Below, in pieces: positions 20,805 to 31,513 of a stretch of DNA of 64,000 bases. This DNA comes from Diplonema papillatum. Its lineage: Eukaryota; Euglenozoa; Diplonemea; Diplonemida; Diplonemidae. The notes below the pieces were generated by a model. The model was not told where the DNA came from and searched no databases. It saw nothing but the letters and a program-made list of their open reading frames with translations. The position numbers and the translations under genes were made by a program. Each line of letters starts with the position of its first letter. Within the stretch, counting starts at the first letter, position 1. The DNA lies in the NCBI GenBank assembly GCA_030068145.1, contig JAPJBO010000102.1, positions 62,001 through 126,000 of the forward strand, in the 5' to 3' direction.

Positions 20805-22140
20805 GCCCCCCCCCCCTCCCCCTAGGGCTAAGTTGGATGGAAACGCCGTTTCTTTTAGTTTTTTCGAAATATGGAAACGGAAACGGAAACGGAAACGTTT
20901 CCGTTTCTTTTAAAAGAAACGCCGGAAGGTCATGCTGAGGGGTCCTATAGGATACCACTTCGCGGGTCCTTCTGTGTGTCCGTCAGGTGTCCGTTTCCAG
21001 CCAAATTTTGGCTTTCCTTTCAGAGGGCGGGATCACCTTCTTCTTTTGATCTACTAGCGGGCACTTCTCTTCCTCCGTCTTCTGGCGGGCTCTCTGACTC
21101 TTCAGGGCCCTTCCTGGGCTGTTCTTCGACTTGGCTCGGCCCCTTCTTGTGTGTCGTCGCGGTCTCGTTTGTGCAGAGCAGTCGCTGATGCTCACCGCTT
21201 TCTTTCATCGGCGATCTGACACGAGCAAATAGGTAACCACAAGCTAATGATGCAGAATGTCGTCACATGCGGATGCTGAGGTTTTCTGACACCAGATTCC
21301 ACTCTTCTGTGCCTACCACTTCGTCCTCTGCTGCTTCCAACCCACGTTCTCATGTTTACTTGTATCGGCAGCCGTGCCGAGTGGGGCTTTTTGAATCTGC
21401 CGTCCTCTTCTGCATTGTCGGTGGGGTTCTTCCTGCCGTCGCTGTCTATGCTCCGACAACACCGCCCGATGGTGCCCCTTCCGGTGACGGTTGCCACCCG
21501 TCGTCGTATGCAAGGTGCACTGTGGCAAGCGATGTTTAGCGCACACGTTACTGCGTGGCCATCGCTTTTCTGGCGGGTTCAACATTGCCCCGGCATACGT
21601 GTGCCCTTCTCACCTCCTGATGCTGATTGCACTCCCTCTTTGTCTTACGCCGCCGAAAAACCCCGGTCTTGTAGCCTGTGGCGCGGCGGTGCTCCCGCTG
21701 TCCTGAACGACCGTATCTGTATAGCCTATTATTGGAAGCGGATGTGCTTTCCCGATCGTCTTCAGCGCGTTGGCCAACGGCCTCGCATAACAGAGCATCG
21801 TCGCTACAACAGCCATTGGTATAAAGAGCTGCAGACCTCAAAGTCATCACAACCGGATGCGTGTGGTTGCGTCTGCTCCACGCGGTCGCAACTCTTATGC
21901 TTCTTTCCTCCCTCTTTTTCGGAGCCACCTTGTCCATGGTTTCCCACTGGATTGCGGGGTCCGCCGTTCGACACACATTTCCGGTCGGACCTTCAGCCAG
22001 TATACTAGTGGCATACCAGCCGTTTCTTTTGAAAAGAAACGGCGTTTCCATCCACCGCCAAAAAGAAGGAAACGGAAACGGAAACGGAAACGTTTCCAAC
22101 GTTTCCATCCTACATAGCCCTAGGGGGGGGCAAACTTTTT
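20805..22140. mobile_element. Foldback-like element with GGAAAC hexamer arrays
   Basis: The left arm (CCCTAGGGCT..GGATGGAAACGCCGTTTCTTTT, 20818-20860) is answered by the right arm (AAAAGAAACGGCGTTTCCATCC and AGCCCTAGGGGG, 22032-22135). Each arm carries 4-5 tandem GGAAAC units beside GTTTCC. The interior (20940-22020) holds overlapping ORFs with no recognised domain. Confidence 0.5.
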
Positions 22141-22829
22141 TCGACAAAAATGAAACTGAGTTAAGCCGGCAGCATGCACCCATGCATGGGGGCCCTGAAG
22201 GGTCCTCTGAGGACAGGAATTTCATTTTCCGGCCTAGTTTTCGACTGAGGAGGCCTAAAAGATAGGTGAAACCCAATTTTCATGGTTTTGGACCTCGCCA
22301 CTTACTAAATAGCGGCTCGTCTCAGATAGCACCTTGTTCCTGCAGTTCTGCGCTTGTTCCTGCGCTTCTGACCACGGTTCAGTGCTCCTGAACACCGCTC
22401 CTGACCGCGGTTCTGCACTCCTGACCACGTTCCTGCCCTCCTGGCCATGCACCTTGGTTTCTGAATCTATCAGGAGTGACTGGGTGTGTGTGTGCTGGGC
22501 ACTCGTGTTTGCACAATGTCTGAGGGATCACTTGATTGCGTCGGGAGTGGCGGTGTTGGGCAGCTCGATGGGCTGACAAAGGCGTGTCGTCGTCGGTCGC
22601 AATCGGCTGCGAAGGTGTGCGAGGTGTCGCGGGTTCGCCTTACGCACCCGAGTGTACGTCCATCCCTCCTATCCCGTTTACTCCAGCTCTTGCACCCTTC
22701 ACCTGTCTGGTGGACAAATGACCGCACTTCAGACACCGGTTCATTGTTTCTAGTGGCATTTCGTCTGTATATCTGCATTTCAGGGTGGTGAAGCGGAAAT
22801 TCTGTCATTTTTCTGGAAATTCAGTAAGT

Positions 22830-22990
22830 CTGACCATCTATGTAGTGATTCTGACCAGCTATTTAGTGAATCCGACCGGCTATTTAGCAAATATGACCAG
22901 CTATTTAGTGAATCTGACCAGCTATTTAGTGAATCCGACCGGCTATTCAGTGAATCTGGCGGGCTATTTAGTGAATCTGGCCATAAAACT
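22830..22990. repeat. Tandem repeat of about 22 bp
   Basis: About seven units of GACCAGCTATTTAGTGAATC with GACC/GGCC changes. Confidence 0.8.
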
Positions 22991-23384
22991 GTTGGGTTTG
23001 GCCTGTTTTTCCAACTTTTCGCACCCGCCAGTCACCGGTGAGGGCATTGCTGTGGATTTTGGATCCAGATTCGGGTGTTTTCGACAAGATCAGGACCACA
23101 GGTGCTGCACAGGACAACTTGTGACCCCCCGAGCGACCGAGGCCTATAAGGGGCTGAAAATGCCTCAAAAAGGCACAAGAGGGCACAATTATGCACCACA
23201 GACTGCCAAACACCCCCCACAAAGTCATCATGTACCGAAAAAATGCAGTTGGTTTTCAAGGATTGCCCTAAAATTCACCATAACGCGAGAAAAAGGCTAA
23301 GTGGCGAAGAAAACAGAGTTTGCCCCCCCCTACCCCAGGGTGCGCACTAAGGGACGTTGCCCCCGTTGCACGTTGCACCCCCCC

Positions 23385-23412
23385 TTTTTTTTTTTTTTGG
23401 GGGGGGGGGGGG
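23385..23412. repeat. T-run followed by G-run
   Basis: About 14 T followed by about 13 G. It belongs to a G-rich stretch (23290-23470) without a credible gene. Confidence 0.8.
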
Positions 23413-24471
23413 TCGTTTTGGGGGCTGTTTTTGGGGTGTTTGCCAGACCCCCCGGTGCCGAGTGGGTACTCCGTTTCCTCCAGATGAATCCGTTCTCCTC
23501 GTTTTCGAAATCGAAACCCACTTTTGCGGAAAAAAAGGTCAATCCCCACCAAAATGTTTTCCTGCACTTTTTTGGCAGGGAAATGTACTTAGCAACTTTT
23601 GAGCAAAGTCAGTTTCCCCGAAAACCAAGATTCCTGCAGTGCACTCAAAAATCAGCCAAAATCTGGAAAATTGGCCCAAAAAGTGAAAATTCGAGCAAAT
23701 TTGGCCGATTTACCATGTGCTTTCCCCAAAATGCCAATACCCCCCAAAAGCTGTTTTCAGGCAAATCCGCTGGGAAACGTACTTAGAGAGTTTCGAAACA
23801 ACGGCACCAAGAAAACCACGAAAGGGCAGATTTTCCCGGTTTCAGCCTGTGTTTTGCACGTCAAATTTCCGGCCTCACAGACGAACCGAGGACGGAGTGG
23901 AAAGATCCATCGCGAAAGAGCGCGTTTGAGGGGGTCCCCGGAAAAAAGGGTGGAGGGGTCCCCGGCCACCAGGTGCACGACGCACTTGTCATGCACAATC
24001 ACTTGTTATATAACAAGTGACCTAACAAGTGAAAATGTATAACAAGTGCCACTTGTTATATAACAAGTGATCACTTGTTATATAACAAGTGTTTGCTTGT
24101 TATATAACAAGTGATTGCTTGTTATATAACAAGTGATTGCTTGTTATAACAAGTGTTTGGTTGCAATTTCATAAGGAACCTGGGGTTTGCACCTACCTAC
24201 GAGAGAAAATCAGTGATCTGCAAGACACAAGGCTCCACCTGGTCCAGACAAAAGTATCGGGGAGTTCGGGGAAATTCGGGGAGTTTCGGGGTATTTCCTT
24301 TGTGACGACCACTTTCCCTGCAGCCGGCCATGGCGGGGAGGGGGCTACGCTATTATGGCCCTACCTTGCGCAGAGCGGTCCCGTGTTCGGTTATGCCCCG
24401 AAGACGAAGATAGAGGCTGAGAAGGAAGGACAGACTGGGAGGTACAGGTTGACACGTTTTGACACAGGTAG

Positions 24472-25121
24472 CTACAGGATCCGCTGCGGTAAGGAGAGCC
24501 GTTCCACCAGAGGTCGTGCGGGTACAGAGACGATGCTCGTGCTCGAGTCGCAGTTGGGGACGAACAGGCACGCCTTCAATGATGAGGTCTGGGGGATGGA
24601 CGTATTTTCCACGTATGGGGAGGAAAGGATCGGACGTGCTGGTGGGACGCCTTCGAAGGGCGTGCCCAGGCCACCACCAAGGACGAGAGAGTGCGCACGA
24701 GACATCACAGTTTGAATACCAAGCACTTGCCCCCCAGCGTTGTACTTCTGGACACCGAAGGGGAAGCTCGTCTTTACCCTTGGATCTGCTCCAAGCACGG
24801 CGATCGTCAGAGAGGCCGGACACTGTCCAGTGAAAACGGCTCGAATTGCCTCGGCGAATTGCTCTTCCGGCTCTCCCCAAGAAGAAGACCCCTCCGCTTT
24901 CACGGACTGCTCCCAGTCGCAAACAGGGTTTCTGGATGGAACTCCCGCACTGCGTTGCTCAGTTCCGCCCGCTCTCGGCTACGCAGTTTTTCAGCCCATC
25001 CCTCGAATTTGTGCGGTGGTGCTGGCCTGCTGCAGCTGCTCACGATGGCCACCATTCTTCGGCTTTTCTCTGTGCCGCTTTGCTGGCTGACATCTGGACT
25101 CTTGCAGTACTCTGACTGCAC
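24472..25121 (-). pseudogene. Coding-like region inside the 3.3-kb element
   Basis: Two minus-strand frames join end to end around 24900: EGWAEKLRSRERAELSNAVR in the upstream piece, then EEQFAEAIRAVFTGQCP and FGVQKYNAGGQVLGIQT in a frame ending at 24472. The composition is protein-like and could represent a decayed element-encoded gene with one frameshift. No motif was recognised. Confidence 0.3.
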
Positions 25122-26029
25122 GCAGTCAATTTTAGGTGCAGTTCTGGTGTAATCTTGCGGAATTTGGTTATCCCCGGTACCGAAAACCTGTGCATGCTAC
25201 CGTTACACTACCGTTACGCTACCGTTACGCACCCGGGACCAGCTTGATTGAGAAGGCATAGGATGGTTTTCAACACTATTCTGAGTCCAGTGTCCCAGTC
25301 TTGTGATCCGAGGGTGTGTTCTGGGGTCGTAACCACCCTGGATGTCGTTCTCTGTGTGCTCCAACAAGTCGACAAGGGAAATATTCTTGCTAGAACATGG
25401 CAGCTTTCTTGGGTGCACCACCCTGAGTGTACGGACCTTGGACTTTTCTGGAGCATCTGGGTGGGATATTATAGTCCCCTGAGTGCTTTTCTGCCCGCCA
25501 GATGTTGTGTGCTGCCAGTAGGGGTAATTTTCTGGCAGTCTCGGGCTTCAGGAAGGCGTAACGGTAACAGTCAATCTCGCTCCCCGAAATAGGCAAAGCC
25601 CCCTGATTTTGTTAACGTTCGTTAACAGGCCGAAAATCCTCCTTTTTTGGCTGTGGTGCATCAAATACGCAGTTGTGCAGCTTTTTGGCCGTAAATTTGG
25701 TGTCATGTCACAGTGGAGGTGATGTGTAATACCTGGAGTACGGTCACCGCCTTCGGCGAAGATGTCAAAAAAGCACGAAATCACACTCGTTTGGCCGTGG
25801 TGGTACCCCGGCCCGGGGGTTTTCACACGACAAGAAACTTCGACCCACAGAAGAACCCCGAATGAGCGGTTCGGGTGTGCAAATGCCAAGCGTGCTTAGG
25901 GACAGCGGATTATTACCCGGGCGGGCCAACTGCCCACTACTTTCGCCAAAATTTTGGTGGGTGGGTCCCCCCCCCCCCTCTGGTGGGAATATTTTTTCCC
26001 CAAAACTGCATGAAGATTTTCCGACGGAA

Positions 26030-26690
26030 ACCCACTGTTGCATTAATGTAATGGCCCAAATCTGACCGAAAACCGCTGTTACATCAATGTAATGGGCCAA
26101 ATCTGGCGGAAAACCACTGTTACATCACTGTAATGGGCCGAATTTCACAGAAAACCACTGTTACATCAATGTAATGGCCCAAATTTGACGGAAAACCACT
26201 GTTACATCAATGAAATGGGCAGAATTTGACCGAAAACCACTGTTGCATCAATGTAATGGCCCAAATTTGACGGAAAACCACTGTTACATCGATGTAATGG
26301 GCAGAATCTGACGAAAAACTTGGCCCATTACATTGATGTAACAGTGGTTTTCCGTCAGATTCTGCCCATTACATCGATGTAACAGTAATTTTCCGTCAGA
26401 TTCTGCCCATTACATCGATGTAACAGTGGTTTTCCGTCAAATTTGGGCCATTACATTGATGTAACAGTGGCTTTCCGTCAAATTTGGGCCATTACATTGA
26501 TGTAACAGTGGTTTTCCGTCAAATTCTGCCCATTACATCGATGTAACAGTGGTTTTCCGTCAGATTCTGCCCATTACATCGATGTAACAGTGGATTTCGG
26601 TCAAATTTGGCCCATTACATTGATGTAACAGTGGTTTTCCGTCAAATTCTGCCCGTTACATTGATGTAATGGCCCAAGTTTGGGCCATTA
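26030..26690. repeat. 41-bp minisatellite that inverts at its centre
   Basis: The units AACCACTGTTACATCAATGT + AATGGGCCAAATTTGACGGAA run forward to about 26312 and in the reverse orientation after it. The core TTACATCGATGTAA is itself palindromic. Confidence 0.85.
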
Positions 26691-27294
26691 CGTTGATGTT
26701 TTTTGGGGAGGGGCAGTGCAACTTGGACCTGATAGAGCCGTACCGTTCGGCCGGGGGGCTTTGCCCCCCGAACCCCCCCTTATTTCGACTTTCCAGAACA
26801 AACCAAACCCGTACATTTCAGCTGTGTATGGCGGTGTCGGAAGCCAAGAAGGCAGGTGGTGAAATTGGAAACTCAAAAAAAAAATTCCCACGGGCTCGGG
26901 AGATTTGGGGGTGGGTGGGTCCCCCCCCCCCCCCTTTGGGCGGGCAGTTGGCCCGCCCGGGTAATAATCCGGCGTCCCTTACAGCAACCGTTTGTTTGCC
27001 AAAAGCCGAGTGTCTTGCAGATCACGTGACTTTCTCTCGTAGGTAGGTACAAACCCCAGGTTCCTCATGAAATTGCAACCAAACACTTGTTATAACAAGC
27101 AATCACTTGTTATATAACAAGCAATCACTTGTTATATAACAAGTGATCACTTGTTATATAACAACTGATCACTTGTTATATAACAAGTGGCACTTGTTAT
27201 ATAACAAGTGACCACTTGTTACATCACTTGTTAGAAATATAACTAGTTATGTCCCAAAAAAAACAGCTAACAAGTGCGTCGTGTGCACCAAACA

Positions 27295-27830
27295 GGACCC
27301 CCCCCCCCCAGTGCTGATGCTAAGGCCCCTAAACTCGGCATCGTTGTCAGCCGGACGGCAACGAGGGGTGGGTGGGTACCCCCCCCCCCCCTAAACCCCC
27401 CCCCCCCCCCCCCCCCCCCCCCCTGCAGGGCCTGTGTGCAGCAGGGTGGTGACCGCTCTAAGGTGGTTTCCTCAGCAGCGACCAAGAAAAAAAAATTTTT
27501 TTTTGGCCCAAATCCTCCCAAAAAAGCACTCGAAAAAAAAAATTTTTGACCCACTTTTTCCACCATTTCACCTTAGAGAATTTAGCTAAGGTGGGTCCCA
27601 CAGTAGGTCCACAGTGGGTTGCACCAGGAGGGGGGGGGGGGGGGGGGTACCCACCCCCACCCAGGGTTAGCAACTTCGTTTTGGGTCTCAGGCTTAGTAT
27701 CAGCACTGCCCCCCCCTTCCAAATTAGCAGACGTTGACATTGCCCGTTGCACCCCCCAATCCTTAGTGCGCCCCCTGCCCTACCCCCCCCCCCCCCCCCC
27801 CCCCCCCACCTCGACGATCCCGACGGGATC
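27295..27830. repeat. C/G homopolymer-rich low-complexity region
   Basis: Long C runs at about 27300, 27380, 27400-27423 and 27786-27808, and a G run at about 27630-27647, with AAAAATTTTT palindromes between. Pro- and Gly-rich ORFs here are artefacts of composition. Confidence 0.8.
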
Positions 27831-28249
27831 CGATCCAGCTGGCTGCTGCTACTCGGACGCGCCCGAAAGGGGAGAACACACACAAAAGGGGGGAAAGAGG
27901 TCGAAAAATACGGCAATAGCTGTACACAGTGCTACAGTAACGGCGGGGGAGAATAACAGAGCGAGGGGGAAGGGGAGGCGGGGGCCGCAAAATAAAAGGA
28001 CGGGGGATGAACGAAGACGACAGGTGAAGCAAAGCAAGATGTCACACGACTGGGGGGAAAAGCTGTCAGTATAGAAGCTCTCTTGCGGGCTTGCACCGAC
28101 TCGAAGTCGTGTCAGTCATCCCTGAGGAAACCTTTCGTCACCTTCCACTACATCTCTTGAAGAAGAAGCGAGACCAAAGGCCACGTGCCACATTCACACC
28201 GAAGATCGGTACTGGAGGTTGTGTATCGTGCAAGTTTTTACCCTTACCC

Positions 28250-28450
28250 TCACTTCCCCACGAGACCAAGATGTCGTTGAGGACAAGGGTTTTGCCGCGC
28301 ACAATTTTGCTCCGCCCTCCCCGTGGACTTTTGACGTTGACGTTTTTTGTCGACCGCACTGCGCTGCCTTGAACCCAATCCCAGGACGTGGGTGCAGGCC
28401 GCAATTGATCACTATACTCGGGCGGCTCAGCTTCTCGATAATTTGCATGT
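28250..28450 (-). other. Possible single exon of unknown gene
   Basis: One minus-strand frame reads KSPRGGRSKIVRGKTLVL then NDILVSWGSE and meets a good donor (GTAAGG) at about 28252. No acceptor or neighbouring exon could be fixed, so this is a suggestion only. The flanks 27.9-29.0 kb otherwise show no gene. Confidence 0.2.
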
Positions 28451-29035
28451 AAAGAGCAACCTGGGCCGGCTGGTAATAAATGAAACGGGCTCATACACGT
28501 TTGTATGTGCGCCGTAGCGGATAGATGAACCCTCTGGCAATGCCCTTGGGCCTGATACGCGAACATGAGAGAGACGAGTTAGAGGGGAGAGACTACTTTC
28601 TGAGACCATCGTCACAGACAGCCTCATATATCAAGTTCAGACTACCCGTACTACTATGGCATGACATGGACAACGCTCCCTTAATTTCACACACACACAC
28701 ACACAGCAGTCTTCTTTGACGTGAATAAGAAGTGCAGGTAAACGAAGTTCTCGCATCCTGCCGATGATTTGATTGTGAACGAAGAAATGCGTAGTTTTGT
28801 TTTATTCTTTTACTTGTTAGTTGTCGACAACTTCTTTTGTATTGAGGTGTCATTCAGATGTAAATCCAAAGCCGCCCACGTCAAATTTTGTTAAGCAGCG
28901 GCTGCCAAAACTTGCCGTGACACCTATGATCAAAGTAAAGGAGGAAAGGAGAAAATGTTTCTAAAAGAAAAGGGGCAGGTTGTATTTTTGGACCCTCGTA
29001 GCTCGCTGGGTCAGGCGCGCCAGGTAGATGCTGGG

Positions 29036-29692
29036 CTAGTTTCTGTCTGGACTTGGACTGTGTAGTCCTTCTGAATTCTTTTCACAGGTCCGTTCATGCA
29101 CACCCACACCGAACTGGTTGGCAAACGGGTTGCCAGACCTCGTTGTTGTTACGCCACAATGGCGGCATTGAAGAACCATTTCGTTTTGGAAGCTGCGTTC
29201 TTGTGTTCGTGGGATGTTTGCTGGTGGGCTTGCGTGCCGGGTTTGTGTTTGTGACGGCGTCGATAGTCCTTGCGGTAGTTCCGGTGTTTGCGGCTGATCC
29301 GGCGTTTGCGATCGACTTTCTAGATGCTCCGGTGTCGCCGGGCGAGCAGGTGGCTGTTCCGGTGGTTCCGGTTGAGCGAGTGGCTCTTTCGGAGATGCCG
29401 GTTGCGCTACCGGCTGCTGCTCTTGCGGGCGGGCGAGCTCTTCTGGGAATGTCGAGGAGACAGAAGGACTTTCTGCAGATTTCGCTCGGGGGTCAAGGAA
29501 CCTTTTGAGTTGTGTGTCGGAGATTGTGCCTGTGACTGGGATGTAGTGCACCTGAGCTATGTAACCGAGCAATACAAGAGGACTCGTTTCTCCAACCGTT
29601 TGTGTGTGGAACCTGTTTCTCTCATCGATTGAGAAGAGGCGGATTTGCACCTTCTTAAGCTTTGTGAAAAAAGGATAATAAACGCAACAGGA
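29036..29692 (-). CDS. ORF with a C2HC finger-like end, perhaps transposon-derived OTU-like fragment
   Basis: Open for about 218 codons to the stop at 29036, with no ATG near its 5' end, so a 5' part is missing or spliced on. The first 60 residues (IRLFSIDERNRFHTQT.. LLGYIAQVHYIPV) resemble the end of OTU-type cysteine protease domains carried by some large transposons. This is a memory-based resemblance only. A Pro/Glu/Gln-rich linker follows, then CRHCGVTT..HERTC, a C-X2-C-X18-H-X3-C arrangement. It lies 1.3 kb beyond the stop of the 26-kb gene, on the same strand. Confidence 0.4.
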   Translation of the reverse strand, partial: SCCVYYPFFTKLKKVQIRLFSIDERNRFHTQTVGETSPLVLLGYIAQVHYIPVTGTISDTQLKRFLDPRAKSAESPSVSSTFPEELARPQEQQPVAQPASPKEPLAQPEPPEQPPARPATPEHLESRSQTPDQPQTPELPQGLSTPSQTQTRHASPPANIPRTQERSFQNEMVLQCRHCGVTTTRSGNPFANQFGVGVHERTCEKNSEGLHSPSPDRN

Positions 29693-29864
29693 ACTGGGGG
29701 GCAAAAAAGAACAAAAACTCGAAACGGGGAAGAAGCGGAAGGACTAAAGAACTCTATACTGCATCCCCTGGGTTTTCTTCTTGACCAGTCCTGACCAGTC
29801 CTGGGTAGCGACAATCGGCGGCCGGCAGTCCATGCCTCAACCATGCCGCTCAGGCATTGCGGTC

Positions 29865-30145
29865 GTTTTGGCCGTCGAATGTGGTCACGGGTGCGTTAAG
29901 AAAATGGAACACAACATCACTTTGTTGAATGACCGGTCACACCAAGCGATAGCCGATAGTGTCTCAACCATACCACTCAGGCATTGCGGTCGTCTTGCAT
30001 CATGGGCCAGGCAGTGGGCGATCACTCGTTATACAGTGGTCGCCCACAGGCCAGGCAGTGGTTGACCACTCGTTTTACAGTGGTCGGCTGTCGAATGTGA
30101 TCACAGGCGCGTCAAGAAAATGGAACACAAATCACTTTGTCGAAT
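29865..30145. repeat. Direct repeats
   Basis: GTCGAATGTGGTCACGGGTG..AAAATGGAACACAA at 29874 recurs at about 30087. Between them GGCCAGGCAGTGG..ACTCGTTxTACAGTGGTCG is present twice in tandem. Confidence 0.7.
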
Positions 30146-30474
30146 CACTTCAGCACACGGTAGGAGTCCAGCCTCAGAAGCTGGAGTAAAAAAAAAAGAG
30201 GAATTCACGGCAGTCGTCAACGCACTGGCTTCCTGAACCTGGGCTGAGCCGGAAAATCGAGGAAACAGTGGTCGAAGGTGTGACACAGCACGCGGAAACG
30301 TTGCTCAGGCCGCATTCGTGCGAGTTCACGTGTGGTGGCAAGTTCGGGGCCGTACCCGTGGGGAAAGGCCCCCAGACCCCCCGTGCAACCTTGATGCTGA
30401 TTCGGTAGATTCAACCAGACCGAGCCGCAGCAAAAGTCTTTTCCCGCCAAAGCTTGCCGGGAAAGCACGCTGCG

Positions 30475-30860
30475 GCGCGCCCCGACAGCAGCATTTTGCC
30501 ATCTTCCATTGACCAAGCACCGCCGTCTGTGAGGCCGCCAGACTTCTTCCATTCTGAGGCGCGAAGACGATGCGAACGAGTGCAAGCGCCTCCGCCGACC
30601 GCAGCGGCTCGCTGCGGTCCCTGCTCTGGACCATGCTGCGTTCCCTTCGGATAAAGCCCGCGATGCGGTCAAGCCGGTCGAGCGACGCTCGGTGCCGCCC
30701 CATGCTCTCGAGCCTGCGGTGCGCCGTCTTCAGCCCCGACAGCAGCATTTTGCCATCTTCCATCGACCAAGCTCCGCCGTCTGTGAGGCCGCCAGTCTTC
30801 TTCCATTCTGAGGCGCAAAGACGATGCGAACGAGTGCAAGCGCCGGAAGCACGACACACA
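30475..30860 (-). pseudogene. One and a half copies of part of the last exon of the 26-kb gene
   Basis: 30590-30810 matches 31190-31405 closely (WKKTGGLTDGGAWSM.. RLESMGRHRASLDRLDRIAG in an open frame). 30475-30595 repeats a piece of that copy once more. It lies 140-520 bp downstream of the gene's stop codon, in the same orientation. Confidence 0.8.
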
Positions 30861-30997
30861 CAGTACGAACGAAGAAGTAGTCGCACCTGAGCGACTCATA
30901 CAGATCATCGCCACGGATTCTCTGCATTCTAGCTACAATACATTCACGGTGGATTGCGGTATATACACGGTCTATCAGAAGGGGATGGACCGGCGCT

Positions 30998-31513
30998 TCA
31001 CGAGGTGTGCTTTGGTGAGGTCGATGATCTGTTCACGGAGTGGGACTTGCGGATGTTGTCGAGCTCCTTCTGCGACTTGAGGGCGGCCAGGCGGAGTTCG
31101 CGGTTGAAGTCGTCCGAGCTGAGGAAGACGGGCGGCTTCCGCGGCTGCGACAGCTTGAACGGCTTCGGGACGGTCAGTTTCCTGTCCTCCGCCGACCGCA
31201 GCGGCTCGCTGCGGTCCCTGCTCTGGACCATGCTGCGTTCCCTTTCGATGTAGCCCGCGATACGGTCAAGCCGGTCGAGCGACGCTCGGTGCCGCCCCAT
31301 GCTCTCGAGCCTGCGGCGCGCCGTTTTCAGCCCCGACAGCAGCGTTTTGCTGTCGTCCATCGACCAAGCCCCGCCGTCCGTGAGGCCGCCGGTCTTCTTC
31401 CACTCCCGGAACTTCTTGAACAGATCTTCGCCCAGCAGCGTCCGGTCGTCCGGGGCCCCGCTGCGCTCCTTCTCCCACGCGCAGTTGTGGAACCGGCGGT
31501 GCTCGGGCGATGC
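30998..31513 (-). CDS. Exon 7 (last) of the 26-kb gene
   Basis: Residues 875-1045, phase 0 entry after acceptor GCACAG, stop TGA at 31000-30998. Basic and Ser-rich; partial copies of its middle lie at 30475-30860. Confidence 0.75.
   Translation of the reverse strand, partial: ASPEHRRFHNCAWEKERSGAPDDRTLLGEDLFKKFREWKKTGGLTDGGAWSMDDSKTLLSGLKTARRRLESMGRHRASLDRLDRIAGYIERERSMVQSRDRSEPLRSAEDRKLTVPKPFKLSQPRKPPVFLSSDDFNRELRLAALKSQKELDNIRKSHSVNRSSTSPKHTS

Larger units (their letters stand above)
23972..27289. mobile_element. 3.3-kb element with terminal inverted repeats and palindrome arrays
   Basis: The left arm 23972-24229 and right arm 27009-27289 are inverted copies. The outer end GGTGCACGACGCACTTGT is matched on the right apart from two inserted bases. 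Each arm carries about five copies of the perfect 20-bp palindrome CACTTGTTATATAACAAGTG. Nested inside is a second inverted pair (GGGCGGGCCAACTGCCCAC, 25917 and about 26938) that encloses a head-to-head minisatellite. No transposase was recognised, so it is probably non-autonomous. Confidence 0.75.

Noticed and set aside
24000..24150. CRISPR-like palindromic repeats
   Set aside because: Spacers are 2-4 bp and the same palindromes recur inverted at the other end of one element.
27740..28040. Pro-rich and Gly-rich ORFs
   Set aside because: They translate C and G homopolymers and have no other coding sign.
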